From NCBI GenBank assembly GCA_038258215.1, contig JBBSQC010000005.1, forward strand, positions 1 to 64,000: a stretch of 64,000 nt of DNA, given 5' to 3'. Below the pieces are notes generated by a model that made no database searches, was not told where the DNA came from, and saw only the letters and a list, made by a program, of their open reading frames with translations. The DNA comes from Fodinibacter sp038258215 (GTDB lineage Bacteria; Actinomycetota; Actinomycetes; Actinomycetales; Dermatophilaceae). Shown piece by piece: positions 59,061-64,000 of this stretch (positions are counted from its first letter, which is position 1; each line of letters begins with the position of its first letter). The position numbers were made by a program, and so were the translations under genes.

Positions 59061-60043
59061 CGGACACCTCCGCCCACGGTGCGCACCCAGAGGTCGGCGA
59101 TGCGGGGGCCGTCGATGCGCAGTGCGACGTCGACGATCGCGGGCGCCAGACCGTGCGGGTCGTGCGCGAGGTGACCGCCCCAGTCCCGTCGGTCGACCAC
59201 GGTGCGCCCGCGGGTCCAGGTGCCGGTGAGCTCGACCCGCACCGGCAGCCGCTCGGTGTGCACGGCAGCCGGCTCGATGAGGATGCCGACCGCACCGGCG
59301 TCGCCGATCGTCGCGCCGGCATTGGCGAACCGGCGATGGTGGAAGGAGATGAGGCCGGCCGCCAGGTTCGCCACGGGAGTGCCCACACCGCGGAGCCCCT
59401 CGACCTGCGCGTCGGTGACGAGTGGCTCGGAGAAGACGTCGAGGCCGTACATCGTGACCGGGACCCCGTGCTCGGCGCAGGCGTCGAGGACCATCGCGGC
59501 GGCCTCGGGGTCGTGGAAGACGTTGAACTCCGCTGCGGCAGTGGCGTTGCTGATGTCGACACCTCCACCCATGAAGACGATGCGACCGATCCGGGCGAAG
59601 GCGTCCGGGTGCACCCGAGCCAGGAGCGCGATGTTGGTCATCGGGGCGAGCGGGACGACCGTGAGGGCCTGGCCGTCGGTGGCCGCCGCGTCGATGGTGT
59701 CGCGGAGCAGGTCGAGCGCGGAACGTGGGTCGGGCGCCATCGTGGGGCCCGGCATCCCGAGGTCGGCCATGCCGTCGGACCCGTGCACGTGGCGGGCGTC
59801 GACGGGCTCCTCCAGCAGCGGCCGGGACGCACCCACGCCGACGGGCACGTCGGTGCACCCGGCGGTCTCCAGGACGACGAGGGTGTTGCGCACCACGTCG
59901 GCCAGGGGCGCGTTGCCACCGACGCAGGTCACGGCCCGCAGGTCGAGGTCGGGGTGGAGCGCCGCCAGGAGGAGGGCGCAGGCGTCGTCCACTCCGGTGT
60001 CGACATCGAGCAGGACCGGGACCGGAGGCATGTGGAGCATCAT
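59057..60043 (-). CDS. Inosine/uridine-preferring nucleoside hydrolase
   Basis: The 328-aa protein has the calcium-binding VLLDVDTGVDDACALLLAAL (family DTDxGxDDA; here DVDTGVDDA), VPLAPMTNIALL and RIVFMGGGVDISNATAAAEF with NVFHDPEAA. These are all hallmarks of nucleoside hydrolases that split nucleosides to base and ribose. The first Asp of the usual DTD is at VDT. Three ATGs (60043, 60040, 60031) are possible; the last gives the tightest family N-terminus. Ribokinase follows with a 4-nt overlap. Confidence 0.9.
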   Translation of the reverse strand: MMLHMPPVPVLLDVDTGVDDACALLLAALHPDLDLRAVTCVGGNAPLADVVRNTLVVLETAGCTDVPVGVGASRPLLEEPVDARHVHGSDGMADLGMPGPTMAPDPRSALDLLRDTIDAAATDGQALTVVPLAPMTNIALLARVHPDAFARIGRIVFMGGGVDISNATAAAEFNVFHDPEAAAMVLDACAEHGVPVTMYGLDVFSEPLVTDAQVEGLRGVGTPVANLAAGLISFHHRRFANAGATIGDAGAVGILIEPAAVHTERLPVRVELTGTWTRGRTVVDRRDWGGHLAHDPHGLAPAIVDVALRIDGPRIADLWVRTVGGGVR

Positions 60044-60059
60044 GGCGGATCCGCGCGAG

Positions 60060-60115
60060 TCGTGTGCTGAGGTGGCTGCTCTCGCGGCTGCTCCCGCGGC
60101 CACCTCAACACACGA
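60060..60115. repeat. Large inverted repeat in the divergent promoter region
   Basis: Arms 60060-60076 and 60099-60115 (TCGTGTG-C/T-TGAGGTGGC form) pair at 16 of 17 positions, and an inner CGCGG-CTGCTC-CCGCG stem sits in the loop. It fills the gap between two divergent genes and reaches into the -35 region of the GH3 gene, so it may be an operator rather than a terminator. Confidence 0.65.
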
Positions 60116-60129
60116 CGCGAGCCATCCCG

Positions 60130-60135
60130 TAGCGT
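60130..60135 (+). promoter_or_regulatory. -10 hexamer TAGCGT of the GH3 gene, leaderless
   Basis: It lies 7 nt before GTG 60143. Confidence 0.6.
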
Positions 60136-60142
60136 TCTCGGG

Positions 60143-61387
60143 GTGACGACCGCCTCCCCCCGCCGGGCCGCCCTAGCGGCGGGAGCCCTGCTGGCCCTCG
60201 TCACTGCCGGGTGCGCGCAGGACGACGCCGCCCCCACCCCTTCAGCCGCCGCCTCGACACCCATCGAGAGCCCCTCGACGAGCTCCGGCCCCACGGCCGC
60301 CGAGACGCCCACGCCCTCGGCGGGGCCGGAGGCCTGCGTGCAACAGACGATGTCCTCGCTGAGCGAGGAGCAGCGGCTCGGGCAGCTGCTCATGATCGGT
60401 TTCGACACCGCAGCCCCCCTGGATGCCCTGGACGCCGACATCGGCCAGGACCACGTCGGTAACGTCATCTACCTCGGCGGGTGGGAGGGTGCCGACAAGG
60501 TCACCCGCACCTCCGAGCACCTCCAGGGACTGGTCTCGGGGGACTCCACCGGAGACGTCGGGCTGCTCGTCGCCGCCGACCAGGAGGGAGGCGAGGTGCA
60601 CCAGCTGCGCGGGGACGGCTTCACCCGCCCGCCGTCGGCCGAGGACCAGGCGAAGCTGGCCCCGGCCGAGCTCACCCGCGAGGCCACCATGTGGGCGAAG
60701 CAGCTCAAGGCGGCCGGCGTCAACGTCAACCTCGCCCCCGTCACCGACACCGTGCCGAAGAGCATCGGCACCGCCAACGAGCCGATCGGCAAGTTCGGCC
60801 GCCAGTACGGTTCGGACCCCGAGACGGTCGAGCGCGCCTCCAGGGCCTTCTTGAAGGGCATGCTGGCCGGAGGCATCGAGGGCACCGTGAAGCACTTCCC
60901 CGGGCTCGGTCGGATCCGCAACAACACCGACTTCAACGCCACCGGCATCACCGACGACGTGACGACATCCGACGACCCTTACCTCGAGCCCTTCGCCGCC
61001 GGGGTCGACGCCGGTGCCGGGCTCGTGATGGTCGGCTCCGCGAAGTACACGAAGCTCGACGCAGGCGTCCCGGCCATGTTCTCCCGGAAGATCGTCACCG
61101 ATCTCCTCCGCGACCGGATGGGGTATGCCGGGGTGGTCATCACCGACGACGTCAACGCCACCGCGGTGAAGGCGACTCCGGCGGGTGAGCGCGCGGTGAA
61201 GGTCGTGGATGCCGGCGGTGACATCGTGCTCACCGGCGACGCCTCGGGCGCTCCCGTGATGCTGAGGGCGCTCGCCGACGAGGCCGCCGCCGACCCGGCA
61301 TTCTCGAGGAAGGTCGACGCCTCCGTCGCACGGGTGCTCACCCTCAAGGAGCGGATGGGCCTGCTCCCCTGCTCGACGTCCCGCTGA
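60143..61387 (+). CDS. Glycoside hydrolase family 3 lipoprotein (NagZ-like beta-N-acetylhexosaminidase)
   Basis: The 414-aa protein has a lipoprotein signal with lipobox VTAGC near residue 24 and a Thr/Ser/Pro linker to about residue 65. The GH3 barrel has VGLLVAADQEGGEVHQLRGD, GIEGTVKHFPGLGRI (Lys-His pair binding the sugar) and the nucleophile Asp in GVVITDDVNATAVKAT. The expected role is cleavage of N-acetylglucosamine from cell-wall fragments outside the membrane. It converges on tsaD with 5 nt between. Confidence 0.9.
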   Translation: MTTASPRRAALAAGALLALVTAGCAQDDAAPTPSAAASTPIESPSTSSGPTAAETPTPSAGPEACVQQTMSSLSEEQRLGQLLMIGFDTAAPLDALDADIGQDHVGNVIYLGGWEGADKVTRTSEHLQGLVSGDSTGDVGLLVAADQEGGEVHQLRGDGFTRPPSAEDQAKLAPAELTREATMWAKQLKAAGVNVNLAPVTDTVPKSIGTANEPIGKFGRQYGSDPETVERASRAFLKGMLAGGIEGTVKHFPGLGRIRNNTDFNATGITDDVTTSDDPYLEPFAAGVDAGAGLVMVGSAKYTKLDAGVPAMFSRKIVTDLLRDRMGYAGVVITDDVNATAVKATPAGERAVKVVDAGGDIVLTGDASGAPVMLRALADEAAADPAFSRKVDASVARVLTLKERMGLLPCSTSR

Positions 61388-61392
61388 GGCCG

Positions 61393-62442
61393 TCAGGCGG
61401 AGACCTGGGTGACGGGCATCGAGGAGTCCGCCGGCAGGGAGAGGTCGGAGGGGGCGCGGCCCTTGAGCAGCATCTGGGCGCCGAGCGCTGCGACCATCGC
61501 GCCGTTGTCCGTGCACAACCCCGGGCGGGGAACGCGCAGCAGGATGCCGGCGGCATCGCAGCGCTCCTGCGCCATGGCCCGCAGCCGGGAGTTGGCGGCG
61601 ACGCCGCCACCGATCTGCAGGTGCTCCACACCGTGCTCACGGCAGGCGAGCACGGCCTTGCGGGTCAGCACGTCGGTCACCGCCTCCTGGAAGCTCGCCG
61701 CCACGTCGGCCACGGGCACCGCCTCACCCGCGGCCTCCTTGGCCTGCACCCAGCGGGAGACCGCCGTCTTGAGCCCGGAGAAGGAGAAGTCGAAGCGGTG
61801 TCGCTCCATGTCGCGGCCGGTGGTCAGGCCCCGAGGGAAGTCGATGACCACCTCACCGTCACGGGACACCCGGTCGATGTGCGGCCCGCCGGGGAAGGGC
61901 AGCCCGAGCACCCGGGCGACCTTGTCGAAGGCCTCGCCCGCCGCGTCGTCGATGGTGGACCCGAGGCTGCGGACGTCGTGCGTCACGTCGGGGACGAGGA
62001 GGAGCGAGGAGTGCCCGCCGGAGACGAGCATGGCCAGCACCGGCTCGGGCAGCGGCCCGTGCTCGACGATGTCCACGGCGACGTGGCTCGCGAGGTGGTT
62101 GACGCCGTGGAGCGGGACGCCGAGGGAGATGCTGAGGGCCTTGGCCGACGCCACCCCGACCATGAGGGCTCCCGCGAGCCCGGGCCCGGCGGTCACGGCT
62201 ACCGCGTCGAGGTCGCTCAGCGTGACACCCGCTGTGGCACAGGCACGCTCGATCGTGGGCACCATCGCCTCGAGGTGGGCGCGACTGGCCACCTCGGGCA
62301 CGACACCGCCGAAGCGCGCGTGCTGGTCGACGCTGCTCGCGATGGCATCCGCGAGCAGGGTCTCGCCGCGCACGATGCCCACCCCGGTCTCGTCGCACGA
62401 GGTCTCGATGCCCAGCACCAACGGCGAGTCACCCATGCCCAC
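61393..62442 (-). CDS. tsaD: tRNA N6-adenosine threonylcarbamoyltransferase TsaD
   Basis: The 349-aa enzyme transfers threonylcarbamoyl to A37 of ANN-decoding tRNAs. It has GIETSCDETGVGIVRG, the metal-binding HLEAMVP and HGVNHLASHVA histidines, VSGGHSSLLLV and GGVAANSRLRAM with the catalytic-region Asp in LCTDNGAMVAALG. GTG 62442 overlaps the rimI 3' end by 14 nt; ATG 62436 is the alternative. TsaB and TsaE partners are upstream in the same cluster. Confidence 0.97.
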   Translation of the reverse strand: MGMGDSPLVLGIETSCDETGVGIVRGETLLADAIASSVDQHARFGGVVPEVASRAHLEAMVPTIERACATAGVTLSDLDAVAVTAGPGLAGALMVGVASAKALSISLGVPLHGVNHLASHVAVDIVEHGPLPEPVLAMLVSGGHSSLLLVPDVTHDVRSLGSTIDDAAGEAFDKVARVLGLPFPGGPHIDRVSRDGEVVIDFPRGLTTGRDMERHRFDFSFSGLKTAVSRWVQAKEAAGEAVPVADVAASFQEAVTDVLTRKAVLACREHGVEHLQIGGGVAANSRLRAMAQERCDAAGILLRVPRPGLCTDNGAMVAALGAQMLLKGRAPSDLSLPADSSMPVTQVSA

Positions 62443-62908
62443 CAGCCCTCTCCGACAACGACTTCCGCATCACGAGGGCATCGACCGAGCCGGGCTGGTA
62501 GTAGCCGCGCCGGGTCGACATCACGTCGTAGCCGGCGCGGTCGTAGAGCGCCCGGGCGGCGATGTTGTCGGCCCGAACCTCCAGCATGACGTGGGTGGCG
62601 CCCCGCGCGAGGGCCCGCTGCTCGAGCTCCTCCAGCAGCGCGCCGCCCAGCGCTCGCCCGCGCCCTCGTGGCGCAACCGCCACCGTCATGACGTCGGCGA
62701 CCTCCCCACCGTGGTCCACCCCGGCGTACCCCACCAGCCCGTGCTCGTCGTCGAGAGCCACGTAGTCGCGGCGGGGTCGCTCGGCCAGCTCGCGCCACCA
62801 GGACTCCTCGGACCACGCATCGGCCGAGAACAGCTCCGCCTCCAGCTCGACGAGGGCGGGTACATCGGTCCACCGGACGTCCCGCAGCGAGCGTCGCGCC
62901 CCGTTCAC
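62429..62908 (-). CDS. rimI: Ribosomal-protein-alanine N-acetyltransferase RimI
   Basis: The 159-aa GNAT protein acetylates the N-terminus of ribosomal protein S18 in E. coli and often sits between tsaB and tsaD. It has VADVMTVAVAPRGRGRALGG (acetyl-CoA loop), LEVRADNIAARALYDRAGYD and RRGYYQPGSVDALVMRK, a RimI-type tail. GTG 62908 overlaps the tsaB stop (GTGA) by 4 nt. Confidence 0.93.
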   Translation of the reverse strand: MNGARRSLRDVRWTDVPALVELEAELFSADAWSEESWWRELAERPRRDYVALDDEHGLVGYAGVDHGGEVADVMTVAVAPRGRGRALGGALLEELEQRALARGATHVMLEVRADNIAARALYDRAGYDVMSTRRGYYQPGSVDALVMRKSLSERAGGHG

Positions 62909-63558
62909 GACCGGGCCCTCTCGGCCGTGGTCAGCGCGTCCGGTCGCCGCAGGTAGAGGGCCTCCACCGGCATCACCTGCCCCTGGGAGATCCGCCGGGC
63001 CCCGACCTCGGCCAGGACACCGGCGTCGACGTCGAGCGGCTCGACGGCATCCGGGAAGAGGTCGGGATAGAGCACGGGGCCGCGCCCGGCCGTGGGGAGC
63101 CGGCGCAGCGCCTCGGGCACCTCGGCGGGCCGGTCGACCGCCGGCCCCGAGAGTCGCTCGACCGCCTCCCCCAAGCGGTAGTGGGCCCAGTAGACCTCCT
63201 TGCGTCGGGCGTCGGTCGCGACGAGCACCTCTTCGCCCACGCCGGCGGGCATCTGGGCCGCGATGGCGTCCAGGGAGCACACCCCGTGCACCGGCGCACC
63301 GGTCGCCAGGCCCATGGTCAGCCCGGTGACCATGCCGACGCGCAGCCCGGTGAAGGGCCCGGGGCCGGTGCCGACGACGATGCCGGTGAGCTGCGCGGGG
63401 ATGACCCCCGCGTCGGCCAGCAGGGTCGCCACGAGGGGCGCGAGGTGCTCGGTGTGCCCGCGCGGGTCCACGCGTGCCACACGCGTGGTGTGACCGGCGC
63501 CGTCGGTGAGGCCGACCGCGATCGCCGAGGTGGAGGTGTCGATGGCCAGGATCAGCAC
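62905..63558 (-). CDS. tsaB: tRNA threonylcarbamoyladenosine biosynthesis protein TsaB
   Basis: The 217-aa protein is the regulatory partner that dimerises with TsaD. The family marks are ILAIDTSTSAIAVGL, HTEHLAPLVATLLADAG, VGTGPGPFTGLRVGMVTGLT and VLVATDARRKEVYWAHYRLG. GTG 63558 lies within the tsaE 3' end (7-nt overlap), and the stop overlaps rimI. All four genes read as one tightly packed operon. Confidence 0.95.
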   Translation of the reverse strand: MLILAIDTSTSAIAVGLTDGAGHTTRVARVDPRGHTEHLAPLVATLLADAGVIPAQLTGIVVGTGPGPFTGLRVGMVTGLTMGLATGAPVHGVCSLDAIAAQMPAGVGEEVLVATDARRKEVYWAHYRLGEAVERLSGPAVDRPAEVPEALRRLPTAGRGPVLYPDLFPDAVEPLDVDAGVLAEVGARRISQGQVMPVEALYLRRPDALTTAERARS

Positions 63559-64000
63559 GGTTGGCCCCCGAGCATCGCGAGCGGCGACCCGCCCCCACCC
63601 CATCGGCCGCCCAGGCCGGTCACCGTGGCCACCCGGACCTCGGTGGACGGGTCGACGTCGAGCACCACCTCGAGCCGGTCGTCGGACAGTCCCTCGACCA
63701 GCCCGTGTCCCCACTCGACGACGGTCACGCTGTCCTCCACCGAGGCGTCGAGGTCGAGGTCGTCGAGCTCGAGGGCACCGTGCAGCCGATAGGCGTCGAC
63801 GTGCACGAGCGCCGGCCCGGAGCCGACCGAGGGGTGCACACGGGCGATGACGAACGTGGGTGAGGTGACGGCGCCGCGCACCCCGAGGCCCGCACCGATG
63901 GCTCGGGTCAGCGTGGTCTTGCCGGCCCCCAGCCCGCCCGTCAGCACGACCAGGTCACCGGCCCGCAGCAGTCGGGCCAGGGCCAGTCCGAGCTCGTGGG
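63552..64000 (-). CDS. tsaE: tRNA threonylcarbamoyladenosine biosynthesis ATPase TsaE (5' end outside window)
   Basis: The frame is open to the right edge, which reads HELGLALARLLRAGDLVVLT before the P-loop GGLGAGKTTLTRAIGAGLG. Then come SPTFVIARVH, LVHVDAYRL and VTVVEWGHGLVEGL, all TsaE hallmarks. TsaE hydrolyses ATP to reset the TsaB-TsaD complex. About 149 codons are visible. The N-terminal few residues lie beyond 64000. Confidence 0.95.
   Translation of the reverse strand, partial: HELGLALARLLRAGDLVVLTGGLGAGKTTLTRAIGAGLGVRGAVTSPTFVIARVHPSVGSGPALVHVDAYRLHGALELDDLDLDASVEDSVTVVEWGHGLVEGLSDDRLEVVLDVDPSTEVRVATVTGLGGRWGGGGSPLAMLGGQPC

Overview
The window looks like chromosome of a high-GC actinobacterium of the order Micrococcales, most like the family Intrasporangiaceae (Janibacter, Knoellia or Phycicoccus type). 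Reasons: GC bias at third codon positions throughout, a WhiB protein, a GuaB3-type IMP dehydrogenase paralogue, mycobacterial-type GabD2 and ChoD-like enzymes, groES-groEL under CIRCE elements, and many genes whose -10 hexamer sits 6-7 nt before the start codon with no Shine-Dalgarno (leaderless). The genus is inference.

Left end (1-0.35 kb): the end of an IS3-family element inserted near codon 29 of a DUF222/HNH-type gene that carries an SOS-box-like promoter. 0.36-8.5 kb: D-amino-acid oxidase, family-5 uracil-DNA glycosylase, a PIG-L deacetylase, GNAT, quinone oxidoreductase, then a PspC-type sensor kinase/response regulator pair divergent from a PspC membrane protein. 8.5-12.2 kb: Nudix hydrolase, glycosyltransferase, second PIG-L deacetylase and a flippase-like membrane protein. 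12.2-12.8 kb: a MazEF toxin-antitoxin pair with a palindromic operator. 12.8-16.6 kb: an asparagine synthetase fused to a CofE-like (F420:glutamate ligase) domain, and a lipase-like hydrolase.

16.8-24.05 kb: a xylose-type utilisation locus with two ROK repressors, a sugar-binding lipoprotein, one ATPase, one permease and xylose isomerase; the operator in front of xylA resembles the Bacillus XylR site. No xylulokinase is present in the window.

24.1-33.5 kb is the accessory block of greatest interest. A leftward run encodes an 835-aa protein with an acidic aromatic leader and cationic amphipathic helices, an HExxH-ExxxD metalloprotease-like protein, a small coil protein, a 395-aa protein of unknown family, a tyrosinase carrying a similar acidic leader plus a peptidoglycan-binding domain but no signal peptide, and a DUF2182 membrane protein. 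A divergent BTAD-type regulator and a 36-bp dyad sit at its head. I know of no described system with this composition.

33.5-64 kb is mainly housekeeping: guaA, SURF1, MOSC, a heterodimeric ABC exporter with complementary degenerate ATP sites, a DUF1905/GMC oxidoreductase/aldehyde dehydrogenase operon, guaB3, an MFS exporter, guaB, whiB, S4 protein, DUF2461, groES/groEL, a THUMP-like methyltransferase, acyl-CoA oxidase-like protein, ribokinase plus nucleoside hydrolase, a GH3 lipoprotein, and the overlapping tsaE-tsaB-rimI-tsaD cluster that runs off the right edge. Several gaps here hold large inverted repeats, two of which share end sequences and flank the DUF2461 gene. No tRNA, rRNA or CRISPR array was seen, and no gap without a gene exceeds 300 nt.
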